NCBI RefSeq assembly: GCF_002154695.1
Contig: NZ_MTAV01000089.1
Coordinates: forward strand, 1 to 64,000
Reading direction: 5' to 3'
Source of the DNA: Nostoc sp. T09
Lineage (GTDB): Bacteria > Cyanobacteriota > Cyanobacteriia > Cyanobacteriales > Nostocaceae
Length of the DNA: 64,000 bases
In this document: in pieces, positions 17,505 through 27,775 of the stretch
Position numbering within the stretch: position 1 is the first letter of the stretch
Layout of the letters: the number at the start of each line of letters is the position of its first letter
Program-made: the position numbers and the translations under genes
Notes under the pieces: generated by a model
Databases searched by the model: none
The model's input: the letters and a program-made list of their open reading frames with translations, nothing else
What the model was told of the DNA's origin: nothing

Positions 17505-20500
17505 CTAAACTGTGCTCAACTGTTTGATTTGGGGATTTGCTTCTGGACTGTCAGCCTCAGAAGGCGGTACTAATTGCCAGAACTTCGGTAAAAATTCCTG
17601 CCAGTTTTGCAGAATCATTTTTGCTTTTGGCGAACCAGTGCGATCGCAATGGGTTTGAATTAATTCTTGCAATTGTTTCTCACCAGCTTCTGTACTTACC
17701 TGCTGAATTTTGACAATGTCCTTGTTAACTAAGTCCGGGAAGGAACCGTCTTCATCCAAGAAGTATGCCAGTCCGCCAGTCATCCCAGCCGCTACGTTGC
17801 GTCCTACTTTACCGAGGACGACAATCACGCCACCAGTCATATATTCACAGCAGTGATCCCCAGCACCTTCAATGACTGCTAACCCTTTGGAGTTGCGTAC
17901 AGCAAAGCGTTCTCCCGCTAAGCCATTGGCAAATAACACCCCACCAGTAGCACCGTAGAGGCAGGGATTGCCAACTATCACATTTTGTGCAGGGTTATAG
18001 GTGGCACTAGCTGGAGGTTTGATGATGATTTCACCACCGTGCATTCCTTTGCCTACATAGTCGTTGGCTTCTCCTTCCAGCCGGAGAATCATCCCAGGAA
18101 GGTTGAATGCACCAAAACTCTGCCCTACACTACCTTGGAAGTTGAGATGAATTTGTCCTGCAAAGCCGTTATCGCCATATTTAGAAGCGATCGCTCCTGC
18201 TAATCTAGCACCTACTGTTCTGTCGGTGTTGACGATTTTTAAGGTTTTGGCGATCGTAGACTGGTGACTAATGGCAGCTTGAATATCTGGATCGGCAAGC
18301 AATTGGTCATCTACAACTACACCGTTGCTATGAACTTCTTCATGCACCAACCAGCTACGGTTATCTTTGGTATCTGGTAGCTGAAGTAAGCAGTTGAGAT
18401 TGAGTGATTGGGTTTTGGTGAGTTTGACATCCTCACGCAATTTCAACAAATCTGCACGTCCAACTACTTCTGATAGCGAACGGTAGCCTAGTTTCGCCAA
18501 GAGACTACGCACTTCTTCAGCAACAAAGTAGAAGAAGTTAACCACATGTTCTGGCATTCCGGAGAACCGTTTCCGCAGTTCTTCTTTTTGGGAAGCGACA
18601 CCTACAGGGCAGTTATTTGTATGGCAGATCCGCGCCATAATACAGCCTTCGGCAATCATAGCGATGGAGCCAAAACCGAATTCTTCACCGCCCATCAAGG
18701 CACCAATTATCACATCCCAGCCACTCTTGAGACCGCCATCTACACGCAAAATCACGCGATCGCGCAGGCTGTTTTGCATTAGCACACGATGTACTTCGCT
18801 TAAACCGAGTTCCCAAGGTGAACCAGCGTGTTTAATCGAACTCAGTGGTGACGCACCTGTACCACCATCATGCCCAGAAATCTGAATGATATCGGCGTTA
18901 GCTTTGGCTACCCCAGCTGCGATCGTCCCAATCCCAATTTCTGCTACTAGCTTCACTGATACTTGAGCTTTGGGATTGATTTGATGCAAGTCAAAAATTA
19001 GCTGCGCTAAGTCTTCAATCGAGTAAATATCATGGTGTGGCGGTGGAGAAATCAAAGTTACACCAGGCTTTGAGCGCCTTAACATCGCAATATAAGGGCT
19101 TACCTTCGGACCAGGTAGTTGTCCACCTTCCCCCGGCTTGGCACCTTGAGCGATTTTGATTTCAATTTGCTTGGCGCTGGCCAAGTAACCTGGTGTGACA
19201 CCAAACCGTCCCGATGCAACTTGTTTAATCGCACTAGAAGCAGTGTCACCATTCCGCAATCCTTTTAAGTGCGGGAGGGTGGGTGAGTGACCAGATTCGT
19301 CTACATCATCTAAAACTTTGTAACGTACAGGATCTTCGCCACCTTCACCAGAGTTGGATTTACCGCCAATTCTGTTCATGGCGATCGCTAAAGTTTCATG
19401 GGCTTCTCTTGACAAAGCACCCAAAGACATACCACCAGTGCAGAAGCGTTCCACAATCTTGCTGATTGATTCAACTTCTTCTAAGGGGATTGGTGAGCGA
19501 TCGCTTTGGAAGTCTAGCAAGTCGCGTAAGGCGGTGACTGGTCTACCTTGGAGGTGCTGTTTGTAAACCTCGTAGTGGTCGTATTGTTTCCCATCTACAG
19601 CTTTATGTAGTGCTTTTGCTAGTTCGGGGCTATTCATGTGGTACTCGCCGCCGCGACGGTACTGGACAAAGCCTAAGTTTTCTAACTTTTTAGTTGTTAG
19701 TTCTGGGAAAGCTTTGTGATGGAAGGAAAGTATTTCAGTGGCTAGTTCGCTCACACTCAAGCCACCGATACGGGAGGCTGTACCCTGGAATCCCAGTTCT
19801 AACAAATCTCCACCAATCCCAATGGCTTCAAAGATTTGTGCTGCTTGATAGCTAGAGAGTAAAGAAATTCCCATTTTGGAGAGAATCTTCAGCAAACCAG
19901 ATTCTACTGCTTTGCGATAGTTGGCTAAAGCTTGCTCTAGGGTGATGCTGGAAATCTGTCCCCTAGTCATAAACTGTTGGGTTTTGGGATCAGACCACCA
20001 ATCTCTTACACTGTCCAAAGCCATATAGGGGCAAACTGCACCCGCACCATAGCCAATCAGACAAGCAAAATGATGAGTACTCCAACACTGGGCAGTATTG
20101 ACAATGAGGGATGCTTTCATCCGCAACCCTTCACGGATTAGGTGATGGTGTACAGCACCTACCGCCAACAGCGGAGGAATGTAGCTGTATTCGGTTCCCA
20201 AGGTCGAGCGATCGCTCAATATCAAAATCTTCGCACCTGCCCGCACCGATTCAGCCGCTTTAGCTTGCAAAGACTTAACTGCTGCTTTCAAGCCTTCTGG
20301 GCCTGTGGCAATTTCAAATAGAGTTGACAATTCAGCAGTGGCAAATCCTGAAAGTTTAATCGCCTCTAATTCTGTCTCGGTCAGTACTGGCGACTCTAGT
20401 TTGATTCTGCGAGCATACTCTGGCTTGGCTTCTAATAAGTTACCTCGTTCACCCAGTTCCACCTTCAGCGACATAACTAGCTTTTCCCGTAAGGGATCAA

Positions 20501-22232
20501 TGGCTGGGTTTGTCACCTGTGCAAAGCGCTGTTTGAAATAGTCATAAAGCAAGTGGGGTTTTTCTGACAACACTGCTAGGGGAATATCATCTCCCATACA
20601 GAAAGTTGGCTCTGAACCTTGCATAGCCATTGGCTGAATCACCATTTCTACATCTTCTGTGGTGTAGCCAAAGGCAACTTGATGTTGCAGCAAGTTTTGT
20701 CTATCAATTTTTCCAGTTGTTAGATGTCCGTTGTCAGTTGCAGAATGGCCGTTACCATTGTTGTTATTTGCCCTATTTCCATTCCCATTGGTAGCTGAAG
20801 TATGATTATTAACCAATTCTTTTAGTTCTTGGCGATGCTGTCGCAACCATTCTCCATAAGGGTGCTGTTTAGCAATGCGCTGTTTAATTTCCCAATTCTT
20901 CAGTACTTCATTGGTGGTTAAATCCACGGCAATCATCTGTCCAGGTCCCAGCCTGCCTTTTTCAATAATGTTAGCTTCTGGGAAATCTACTACGCCTGCT
21001 TCCGAAGCCACAACGATGTAGTCGTCCTTGGTGATGGCATAGCGAGCTGGTCTTAAGCCATTGCGATCTAATGTCGCACCCACTTTTTGCCCATCGCTAA
21101 AGACTAAAAGTGCTGGACCATCCCACGCTTCTTGCAAGCCGCTGTAATATTCGTAGAAATCGGTAATCTCTGGATAGTTCTGTAAAGAAGGCTGATTTTG
21201 GTAAGCCTCTGGAACCAACATCATCAAGGCTTCCAAGGGACTGCGTCCAGAACGCACCAATAATTCAAATACGTTATCTAAGGTGGCAGAGTCACTATTG
21301 TCAATGTGAACTAATGGCTTGAGTTCGTTAATGCGAGTCTCCTCTGGAGAGGCTGCGCCAACGCCCCATACTGGATGATCTAAACTAGCTTCCCGTGCCA
21401 TCATCCAGTTGATATTGCCTAACAAAGTGTTGATTTCGCCGTTATGACCCAACAACCGCATTGGTTGGGCTAAAGGCCACTTAGGCATGGTGTTGGTACT
21501 AAAACGCCGATGATAGACAGCAAAGGCACTTTTGTAAGCTGGATTTTTTAAATCTTGATAAAAATCTCCTAACACCGCAGAACGTACCATGCCTTTATAG
21601 ACAATTGTGCGGTTTGACAAGGAGCAAATGTAAAAGTCCTCGGAGATGTTTTTTGCAGCTTTAAAAATGCGACGTCGGGTAATATACAATTGCCTTTCTA
21701 GTTCTTCACCACTGTTGTTTGCAGAAGATAGAAAAACTTGTTCGATTTCGGGTTGATTTTCTTTTGCTTGTATCCCTAATGAATTTGGCTGCACAGGTAC
21801 TACTCGCCAGCCCAGTACAGTTAATTTCTCCTCAGCCGCAATTTGCTCAACCATTGCTCGGGATTTTTGCGCTGCTTCATGGTCTTGCGGTAAGAAGATC
21901 ATTCCCACAGCTAAATTGCTAGTGGATACAGCTTTTATCCCTGTTTGGATATAGTCTTCTTGGAACAACTCCCAAGGTATCGCTGTCAATATGCCTGCAC
22001 CATCACCTGAGTCTCGATCGGCACTGCAACCACCCCGGTGTTCTAGGCAAGTCAAAGCAGCTAAAGCTTTGTCCACAATTTCATGGCTGGCAAAATTCTG
22101 GCGATGGGCGATAAACCCTACACCACAAGCATCTCGTTCCTCAACTAACCATCTTTGCCCCTGGTAACTATCCCTTGAGTCAGTATCTGAAAATGTCATT
22201 TTCTGCACTTGATTCATTGGTTTATTATGCAT
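17505..22232 (-). CDS. gltS: Ferredoxin-dependent glutamate synthase (Fd-GOGAT)
   Basis: Forms two glutamates from glutamine and 2-oxoglutarate using reduced ferredoxin; together with glutamine synthetase this is the main ammonium assimilation route. The 1575-residue product has a 35-residue propeptide before the nucleophile Cys36 (DACGVGF). After the glutaminase domain comes the central domain. The FMN-domain signature [13 protein letters not shown] lies in the C-terminal half, and [15 protein letters not shown] near 1195-1210 binds the 3Fe-4S cluster. A glutamate-synthase alpha-barrel with GEIIIKPP ends the protein. No small subunit is nearby, as expected for the ferredoxin type. Two oddities are seen: an in-frame octapeptide VGAASPEE (291-298) from a mobile-repeat-like element, and an Asn/Gly-rich linker at about 468-509. 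The gene is also called glsF. Confidence 0.97.
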   Translation of the reverse strand: MHNKPMNQVQKMTFSDTDSRDSYQGQRWLVEERDACGVGFIAHRQNFASHEIVDKALAALTCLEHRGGCSADRDSGDGAGILTAIPWELFQEDYIQTGIKAVSTSNLAVGMIFLPQDHEAAQKSRAMVEQIAAEEKLTVLGWRVVPVQPNSLGIQAKENQPEIEQVFLSSANNSGEELERQLYITRRRIFKAAKNISEDFYICSLSNRTIVYKGMVRSAVLGDFYQDLKNPAYKSAFAVYHRRFSTNTMPKWPLAQPMRLLGHNGEINTLLGNINWMMAREASLDHPVWGVGAASPEETRINELKPLVHIDNSDSATLDNVFELLVRSGRSPLEALMMLVPEAYQNQPSLQNYPEITDFYEYYSGLQEAWDGPALLVFSDGQKVGATLDRNGLRPARYAITKDDYIVVASEAGVVDFPEANIIEKGRLGPGQMIAVDLTTNEVLKNWEIKQRIAKQHPYGEWLRQHRQELKELVNNHTSATNGNGNRANNNNGNGHSATDNGHLTTGKIDRQNLLQHQVAFGYTTEDVEMVIQPMAMQGSEPTFCMGDDIPLAVLSEKPHLLYDYFKQRFAQVTNPAIDPLREKLVMSLKVELGERGNLLEAKPEYARRIKLESPVLTETELEAIKLSGFATAELSTLFEIATGPEGLKAAVKSLQAKAAESVRAGAKILILSDRSTLGTEYSYIPPLLAVGAVHHHLIREGLRMKASLIVNTAQCWSTHHFACLIGYGAGAVCPYMALDSVRDWWSDPKTQQFMTRGQISSITLEQALANYRKAVESGLLKILSKMGISLLSSYQAAQIFEAIGIGGDLLELGFQGTASRIGGLSVSELATEILSFHHKAFPELTTKKLENLGFVQYRRGGEYHMNSPELAKALHKAVDGKQYDHYEVYKQHLQGRPVTALRDLLDFQSDRSPIPLEEVESISKIVERFCTGGMSLGALSREAHETLAIAMNRIGGKSNSGEGGEDPVRYKVLDDVDESGHSPTLPHLKGLRNGDTASSAIKQVASGRFGVTPGYLASAKQIEIKIAQGAKPGEGGQLPGPKVSPYIAMLRRSKPGVTLISPPPHHDIYSIEDLAQLIFDLHQINPKAQVSVKLVAEIGIGTIAAGVAKANADIIQISGHDGGTGASPLSSIKHAGSPWELGLSEVHRVLMQNSLRDRVILRVDGGLKSGWDVIIGALMGGEEFGFGSIAMIAEGCIMARICHTNNCPVGVASQKEELRKRFSGMPEHVVNFFYFVAEEVRSLLAKLGYRSLSEVVGRADLLKLREDVKLTKTQSLNLNCLLQLPDTKDNRSWLVHEEVHSNGVVVDDQLLADPDIQAAISHQSTIAKTLKIVNTDRTVGARLAGAIASKYGDNGFAGQIHLNFQGSVGQSFGAFNLPGMILRLEGEANDYVGKGMHGGEIIIKPPASATYNPAQNVIVGNPCLYGATGGVLFANGLAGERFAVRNSKGLAVIEGAGDHCCEYMTGGVIVVLGKVGRNVAAGMTGGLAYFLDEDGSFPDLVNKDIVKIQQVSTEAGEKQLQELIQTHCDRTGSPKAKMILQNWQEFLPKFWQLVPPSEADSPEANPQIKQLSTV
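21339..21362 (-). repeat. 24-bp dispersed repeat inserted in frame in gltS
   Basis: On the plus strand this reads CTCCTCTGGAGA then GGCTGCGCCAAC. On the coding strand it encodes Val-Gly-Ala-Ala-Ser-Pro-Glu-Glu between Gly290 and Thr299-Arg300. The same 24 bases, with two differences, occur in ribD at 58419-58442. It looks like one of the very small dispersed repeats described in Nostoc genomes. Confidence 0.75.
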
Positions 22233-22963
22233 AGCCTGTTCCTGAAATGCTGAGTTACGAATTTTGCCGCTGCTTGTGAGAAAAATTTCTCAGATTGCGC
22301 AATGGAGAAAAATAGAATCACCGAAATTTAAGGAAAAAAAAATTTTAACTTCGGTTTTACGTTTTGATTCACCCGTGTTAAAATAATCGCGTTATTTTTT
22401 TATGTGTTTACGCTGAGTTAGACAAATTACCTTTGCCCTAATAGCTTTTTATTTATATCGTGAAGCTAAGTTTTTTCTCAATTCTTGACCAGGTGACACC
22501 TATTTTTCAGGTAAAGCTATTTATAACTAACCCTGAAACCAAAGTTGCCGAAATTACCCCGATCAGGTAATAAAGTTCAGACTATTACACTATATGCCCA
22601 TTTGACAATTCCTAAATATCTCTGTTGTTATCTAGATTTTTGTTGATTTTTATTGATTGCCACTTGCGTTACTACTAGCTATACCTCACTTAAGTAGCAA
22701 CAGTAGCAAACATCAGTGAGGAGGGAATATTTTAATCCAGCCTTGATTACCAAGACTACCATCCTGGGCTGCTGGAAGTGCCAGTTAAAACACTGAGTTG
22801 CAGTGCTTTTATGAAGAAACGCTTGTTTGTTTCTACAAGAGATAACAAGCCACTCTATATAATATCACGTTTCTCCAAAGCTCAGATCATTATTTTTTAA
22901 GAATTCTGAATCATGAGTCAATCTAGATTCTGGGTAACAGCTTTCCAAAATACCTAGCAAATA
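22233..22963. other. Divergent intergenic region between gltS and the phosphodiester glycosidase gene
   Basis: About 730 bases with no convincing gene. It must contain the gltS promoter and the promoter of the rightward gene. I searched by eye for an NtcA-type GTA-N8-TAC site and did not find a clear one. A small hairpin, AAAACACTG (22787-22795) with CAGTG and TTTT (22801-22810), resembles a weak terminator without an obvious upstream gene. It could mark the end of an unannotated short transcript. Confidence 0.45.
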
Positions 22964-24979
22964 ATGTTGAAAATGCCCAACTGTGAGCGACCAAAATCCC
23001 GCAATCATCCTGTCAATCAAGGTCATTGCCGAGTCTTTTGGACTAATATCTCGCCAATCATTGCTACAGCACTGTGTTTATATACTACCAGTGCTACTAG
23101 CGCTCAGCAGTTACCCACGCTTACCATACCATCACCAACCCTAACGTCCCAAACGCCGAAAGTTCCTATCCCTAAGGTATTGGCCTCTGGTAATCAAATT
23201 TCGCTCAATGGTCGGATTTTGCCAGGAGCTTGGTTGCAGCGACCTGGAAGTGGCGATCGCTTGACAACTCATCTTAGTGACGGAGCACTCAGGCAATTAA
23301 TCGGAGTAGATTTATTAAATACCAACAATCCTGCTAGACAACCAGTAGAGTGGTTTTCGCCAAGTACAACGCCACAGGTTTTATCCGCTTCGCTGCAAAG
23401 AGGATATCGCTATCTAGATATTACAAATTTTACCCAAGCAGCAGGATGGCAGATCCAAGCCAATGGCAACATTTTGGCGATTGCGACTCCAGCAGCAATA
23501 GTCAAAGATATCCTTCAGAGCCAACAACCTGTGGGCAATCGCATCTTTGTAGATTTAGATCGCCCAACACCCTGGCAAGTGTCACAAGAGTTACCGATCA
23601 AAAGTCCCCCTGACCCTGATACGCCAACTCCTAAACCCTCTGGACCTCCGAATAGAGAGTGGAAAATTACCCTAGATGGAATAGCCGACCCCAGCTTGAT
23701 ACAACGGTATACTCCTCTCCCGGCTGCACCGTTACCGACAACGCCACTACTAAATCCACTCAAACAATTATTGCCAGATCCAGTTTCACCAGCACCCACT
23801 CCAGAACCTTTAATTAAGCAAGTGGAGGTAGTCAACAACCAAACCGTGATTCGCCTCAGCGTACCTTTTGGTATGGCTCCCCGGATTACTACTCTTGCTA
23901 ACCCCAATCGTTTAATCATCGATATTCGTCCTGATGCATTGGTAGAGAAGAATATTGCTTGGGCTAAAGGATTGCAATGGCGACAGCAGTTTTTCAATTT
24001 AGGCACAGAACGTTTTCCCATCGTCTGGCTAGAAATTAATCCCCGCGCCTTTGGATTAAGACTAAAACCGATTAGAAGTAACCTCGATACCCTGGCTGGT
24101 ACTGCTCCCTTAATGCAAACAGCACCAAAGTACTCAGCAGCAGCAGCAATTAATGGCGGTTATTTTAATCGCAATAATCGCTTACCTTTGGGTGCAATTC
24201 GTCAGGATGCTCAGTGGGTGTCAGGTCCAATACTCAACCGCGGAGCGATCGCTTGGAATGATTCAGGGCAATTTTACTTCGGCCGTCTCACTTTAGAAGA
24301 AACTTTAATTGCTCCTAATAACCTGCGATTGCCAATTCTTTATCTCAACAGTGCTTACGTTCAAAGTGGTATTGCCCGTTACACCCCAGTTTGGGGACCA
24401 GCTTATACTCCCCTAACAGATAACGAAATCATCCTTACCATCCAGAAAGGCCAAGTTATCAATCAGTTAACAGGTGGTAAAGCAGGCCAAACCAGCCTTC
24501 CTATTCCCCAGGATGGCTACCTACTAACTTTACGCGGTAATGCAGTGAATGCTGCTGCGCAATTACCTATTGGTACTGCACTTAGCATTACCAGCACTAC
24601 TGCTCCTAATGACTTTAGTCGTTATCCCAATATCATTGGTGCAGGGCCATTACTGGTCAAAAATCGTCAAATTGTCCTTGATGCTAAAGACGAAAAATTC
24701 AGTGATGCATTTATTGCAGAAAAAGCAATTCGCAGCGGTATTTGCACAAATACCACAGGTAATTTGATGATTGCTGCCGTGCATAATCGTGCTGGCGGTC
24801 CTGGCCCTACTTTGGCGGAACATGCCCAACTAATGAAACTTCTAGGTTGTGTAGATGCTCTCAATTTAGACGGTGGTAGTTCTACCAGTCTTTACCTGGG
24901 AGGACAACTGATTGATCGTTCCCCTAGTACTGCTGCACGTGTCCATAACGGCATTGGTATTTTTTTGGAACAAAAGTGA
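22964..24979 (+). CDS. Exported phosphodiester glycosidase (NAGPA) domain protein
   Basis: A 671-residue protein with an N-terminal signal or anchor (about residues 27-47, ending in SATSAQQ), so it probably acts in the periplasm or at the surface. Residues about 60-200 form a soluble domain. A Pro-rich linker (about 205-275) and a beta-rich region with VVNNQTVIRLSVPFG follow. The C-terminal phosphodiester glycosidase domain (about 380-670) carries AAINGGYFNRNN and the ending NLDGGSSTSLYL. The family hydrolyses N-acetylglucosamine phosphodiesters in animals; the bacterial substrates are mostly unknown, with cell-wall or glycan phosphodiesters plausible. An ATG three codons later (22973) could be the true start. 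It is divergent from gltS. Confidence 0.85.
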   Translation: MLKMPNCERPKSRNHPVNQGHCRVFWTNISPIIATALCLYTTSATSAQQLPTLTIPSPTLTSQTPKVPIPKVLASGNQISLNGRILPGAWLQRPGSGDRLTTHLSDGALRQLIGVDLLNTNNPARQPVEWFSPSTTPQVLSASLQRGYRYLDITNFTQAAGWQIQANGNILAIATPAAIVKDILQSQQPVGNRIFVDLDRPTPWQVSQELPIKSPPDPDTPTPKPSGPPNREWKITLDGIADPSLIQRYTPLPAAPLPTTPLLNPLKQLLPDPVSPAPTPEPLIKQVEVVNNQTVIRLSVPFGMAPRITTLANPNRLIIDIRPDALVEKNIAWAKGLQWRQQFFNLGTERFPIVWLEINPRAFGLRLKPIRSNLDTLAGTAPLMQTAPKYSAAAAINGGYFNRNNRLPLGAIRQDAQWVSGPILNRGAIAWNDSGQFYFGRLTLEETLIAPNNLRLPILYLNSAYVQSGIARYTPVWGPAYTPLTDNEIILTIQKGQVINQLTGGKAGQTSLPIPQDGYLLTLRGNAVNAAAQLPIGTALSITSTTAPNDFSRYPNIIGAGPLLVKNRQIVLDAKDEKFSDAFIAEKAIRSGICTNTTGNLMIAAVHNRAGGPGPTLAEHAQLMKLLGCVDALNLDGGSSTSLYLGGQLIDRSPSTAARVHNGIGIFLEQK

Positions 24980-25244
24980 TCAGCAATTAGATCTTGGGCA
25001 TGGGGCATTTGTGATTATTTTTGTTGTCTCTCCTTTTGCCCCAGTTCGTTTTTAAAGTTGAGAATAAGCTGGCTTTTGGTTGATGAAGAATTGGTATAGA
25101 GGCAGTGGTTTTATCAGTGGTCTTTTACACCATAGAGGTTGATTTTGCTATGTTTGGCAAAGTGCGACTCAAGTACTCATTTTCGCTACTGCACGATAAC
25201 GCCAGATTTTTGATCAATGGTTCATAAAGTACAGACGGTTTGTT

Positions 25245-25694
25245 ATGTCTTCAAATGAGGTCACTATGGTTCAATTTTCAGAAACAACACAAACTAATAC
25301 TCTGCCCTTGCATTCAGCCATTACTTCCCGAGGCGTTGCTGCAACTGAGTTACGCCCTTGGGGTTCTTTTACAGTTTTAGAAGAAGGGCGCGGATACAAA
25401 ATTAAACGCATCGAAGTTAAGCCCGGACACCGCCTCAGCTTACAAATGCATCATCATCGTAGCGAACACTGGATTGTTGTTTCTGGTACAGCTAGGGTAG
25501 TTTGCGGCGAAAGAGAAGTCTTGTTGAGCAATAATCAGTCTACTTATGTACCTCAGTGTACAACTCATCGTTTAGAGAATCCTGGTGTAATTCCCTTAGT
25601 GTTGATTGAAGTCCAGAATGGCGAATACTTAGGAGAAGACGATATTATCCGCTATCAAGATGATTATGCTCGTACTGGCGATCAAAGCCGTTAA
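25245..25694 (+). CDS. Cupin, mannose-6-phosphate isomerase type II C-terminal-like
   Basis: A 149-residue single-domain cupin. RPWGSFTVLEEGRGYKIKRI (about residues 36-56) and the metal-binding MHHHRSEHWIVVSGTA (about 67-82) match the C-terminal isomerase domain of bifunctional ManC/AlgA proteins. The second cupin motif, YVPQCTTHRLENPG, follows. Stand-alone versions interconvert mannose-6-phosphate and fructose-6-phosphate, or serve as related sugar-phosphate cupins; the latter is not excluded. GDP-mannose supply would fit the mannosyltransferase-like genes upstream, but they are 10 kb away. A second in-frame ATG at 25266 (MVQFSETTQ) is an alternative start. Confidence 0.85.
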   Translation: MSSNEVTMVQFSETTQTNTLPLHSAITSRGVAATELRPWGSFTVLEEGRGYKIKRIEVKPGHRLSLQMHHHRSEHWIVVSGTARVVCGEREVLLSNNQSTYVPQCTTHRLENPGVIPLVLIEVQNGEYLGEDDIIRYQDDYARTGDQSR

Positions 25695-25924
25695 GTCGGA
25701 ATTGAATATTTAGCAGTATTCTGGTGTCATAAGTTTTTTTCAGATCATCCCATCCTTGAAAAGGGGTGGGATTTCGCGTCAATGGTCATTTGGCATTGGT
25801 CAATAATAAAGTACATGTCTAAAGTTTTCATTTTGAATTGTTTGTCTTTCTTGTCCCCATTACCCTTGATGCCAAGGCATCTGTAATACTGGAAGATGGG
25901 TTTGAAATTTTTAAAATAAATTCT

Positions 25925-26272
25925 ATGATTCAATTAAGTCCAGCAGCTACAAGTGAAATTCAGCGATTAAAGTTAAAGCAGCCGCAAAAGGTCTTGTTTC
26001 GATTAGCAATTAGACAAGGTGGTTGTTCTGGCTGGTTTTATGATATGTCTTTTGATCAGACAGTAAAAACTGGCGATCGCGTTTTTGACTTGAGTGCTAT
26101 CCAATTAGTCGTAGATGCAGAAAGTTTAAAATACATTAATGGGTTAACAGTGGATTATTCAGAAGATCTCATGGGTGGAGGCTTTCGTTTCCACAATCCC
26201 CAAGCGATCGCTACCTGTGGCTGTGGTAATTCTTTCGACTTTAGTCAAGCATCAGGGGTGAATAATCAGTAG
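25925..26272 (+). CDS. Iron-sulfur cluster assembly accessory protein, HesB/IscA family
   Basis: An A-type carrier that binds Fe-S clusters or iron and passes them to target proteins. From the ATG at 25925 the protein has 115 residues, the usual family size. It starts MIQLSPAATSEIQ as family members do, so I prefer this to the longer frame beginning at 25838. The three conserved cysteines are Cys34 (GGCSGW), Cys98 and Cys100 (TCGCG). A conserved DYSEDLMGGGFRFHNP segment precedes the last pair. It lies 120 bases before rpsL and is probably not part of that operon, because a consensus promoter intervenes. Confidence 0.9.
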   Translation: MIQLSPAATSEIQRLKLKQPQKVLFRLAIRQGGCSGWFYDMSFDQTVKTGDRVFDLSAIQLVVDAESLKYINGLTVDYSEDLMGGGFRFHNPQAIATCGCGNSFDFSQASGVNNQ

Positions 26273-26317
26273 TAAAAATAGCTTTTCAATCGTAACTGAG
26301 CAAATGACAAATAATAA

Positions 26318-26347
26318 TTGACATGAAACCTTAAAAAAAGTTATAAT
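26318..26347 (+). promoter_or_regulatory. Consensus sigma-70-type promoter of the str operon
   Basis: A perfect -35 TTGACA (26318-26323) and a perfect -10 TATAAT (26342-26347) are separated by 18 bases. They lie about 50 bases before the rpsL ATG. It is the best promoter match in the window and fits a highly expressed ribosomal operon. Confidence 0.8.
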
Positions 26348-26395
26348 TAGGATTTGTTAAAACTTAGACACTAAGCAGCTTACGCGCTGTAACTC

Positions 26396-26779
26396 ATGCC
26401 AACAATACAGCAGCTCATCCGTAATGAACGCGAAAAAGCGCGTCAGAAAACCAAATCTCCAGCTCTGAAGCAATGCCCCCAACGTCGGGGGGTTTGTACC
26501 AGAGTATACACAACTACGCCTAAAAAGCCTAACTCAGCACTACGTAAAGTGGCAAGGGTAAGGCTTACTTCTGGATTTGAAGTTACAGCTTACATTCCAG
26601 GCATTGGTCACAACCTGCAAGAACACTCAGTTGTGATGATTCGTGGTGGTCGGGTTAAAGACCTACCAGGCGTGAGATACCACATCATCCGTGGAACCTT
26701 AGATACAGCCGGAGTCAAAGACCGTAAGCAAGGTCGCTCCAAGTATGGAACCAAGCGTCCAAAAGAAGCGAAAAAATAG
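26396..26779 (+). CDS. rpsL: 30S ribosomal protein S12
   Basis: An essential decoding-centre protein of the small subunit. The 127-residue product has [15 protein letters not shown], with the conserved lysine that is altered in streptomycin-resistant mutants, and [13 protein letters not shown], which carries the second such lysine. Both have the ordinary sensitive form. It is the first gene of the str operon and sits directly behind a consensus promoter. The start is the ATG that begins the invariant MPTIQQLIR. Confidence 0.98.
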   Translation: MPTIQQLIRNEREKARQKTKSPALKQCPQRRGVCTRVYTTTPKKPNSALRKVARVRLTSGFEVTAYIPGIGHNLQEHSVVMIRGGRVKDLPGVRYHIIRGTLDTAGVKDRKQGRSKYGTKRPKEAKK

Positions 26780-27165
26780 GAGCTAGGCGGTTAATCGCAT
26801 CAAAGTACGATTAATCGTCTAACCTAAAAGCGCTCAGGGACAAAAAAACTGGCATTTGCGATCGCCGCATTAGTTATAGTTCTTGTGTCTGTGTCAACAA
26901 ATCAAGATCCTGCACTAAGCGAGCAAGTGTAGGAACTTTTAATCCGAATCGTATTTAAGTGACAGCAACACTTTAATGTAGATATTAAGGTTTATTATTG
27001 TTGTCGCCTTGTTTATCTGGTAGCAGGTAACAAGTGAATTAGGTTTACCTGGCTGCATCTGTAAAAGAAAAATTGAGGAAGTCTGAGCGGCGGTTCGTAC
27101 CGCTTTTAGTTTCCGGTGTCTGATAGCATATAATTTCGTTGCCAAAACCGAATTAAGGGTGAAGT
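26780..27165. other. rpsL-rpsG intergenic region with possible internal promoter
   Basis: The 386-base gap is long for a str operon. A small hairpin, GCGGT (27090-27094) with ACCGC (27099-27103), is followed by TTTT. A perfect TATAAT (27129-27134) lies about 30 bases before rpsG without a good -35. Together these suggest partial termination after rpsL and a second promoter for rpsG. A palindromic CGATTAATCG lies at about 26809-26818. Confidence 0.4.
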
Positions 27166-27636
27166 ATGTCTCGTCGTGGTGTTAGTCAAAGGCGCCCAGT
27201 TCCGCCTGACTCAGTTTATAATAGCCGCTTAGTTAGCATGATCATGCGGCGAATAATGCGTAGTGGTAAGAAATCTCTGGCCGCACGCATTGTTTATGAT
27301 GCCTTAAAAACAATTGAGGAACGCACTGGTAATCCTGCGTTAGAAACCTTTGAAAGAGCGGTGCGGAATGCAACGCCTTTAGTAGAAGTTAAAGCTCGCC
27401 GAGTTGGTGGAGCCACTTACCAAGTACCAATGGAAGTGCGTTCAGAACGGGGTACTACCCTAGCACTACGTTGGCTGGTACAATTTTCTCGTTCTAGACC
27501 CGGACGCACAATGGCCGGCAAATTAGCTAATGAGTTAATGGATGCTGCCAACGAAACCGGAAATGCCATTCGGAAGCGGGAAGAAACACACCGTATGGCA
27601 GAAGCCAACAAAGCCTTTGCTCACTATCGTTACTAA
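27166..27636 (+). CDS. rpsG: 30S ribosomal protein S7
   Basis: A primary 16S rRNA-binding protein that nucleates head assembly and contacts the E-site tRNA. The 156-residue length is standard. [20 protein letters not shown] begins the protein, and [33 protein letters not shown] and the ending AFAHYRY are invariant-type blocks. It is second in the str operon, with large gaps before and after it, and may have its own promoter. Confidence 0.98.
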   Translation: MSRRGVSQRRPVPPDSVYNSRLVSMIMRRIMRSGKKSLAARIVYDALKTIEERTGNPALETFERAVRNATPLVEVKARRVGGATYQVPMEVRSERGTTLALRWLVQFSRSRPGRTMAGKLANELMDAANETGNAIRKREETHRMAEANKAFAHYRY

Positions 27637-27645
27637 GTCTAGAAG

Positions 27646-27677
27646 CGATATATCGTCTACATTACAGCGATATATCG
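27646..27677. promoter_or_regulatory. Duplicated palindrome between rpsG and fusA
   Basis: The 10-bp palindrome CGATATATCG occurs twice, at 27646-27655 and 27668-27677, each preceded by G and followed by T. The centres are 22 bp apart, about two helical turns, so two bound dimers would lie on the same face of the DNA. It is about 100 bases before fusA. The cognate factor is unknown. Confidence 0.5.
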
Positions 27678-27775
27678 TGGATTTTCAAAAAACAGACGGT
27701 TTTCCGTAAAAGTATAGAATCTTAACAAAGAGTAATATACAAGATATCATGAGGCAAAAACTATAGGAGGCTACT

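Noticed and set aside
22233-22963. NtcA site (GTA-N8-TAC) expected near gltS
   Set aside because: Reading the region by eye gave no spacing-correct match with a suitable -10, so I do not claim nitrogen control by NtcA.
23515-24021. 168-codon leftward frame inside the phosphodiester glycosidase gene
   Set aside because: It is opposite the Pro-rich linker. Pro codons on one strand give Gly codons on the other and keep the frame open. There is no domain.
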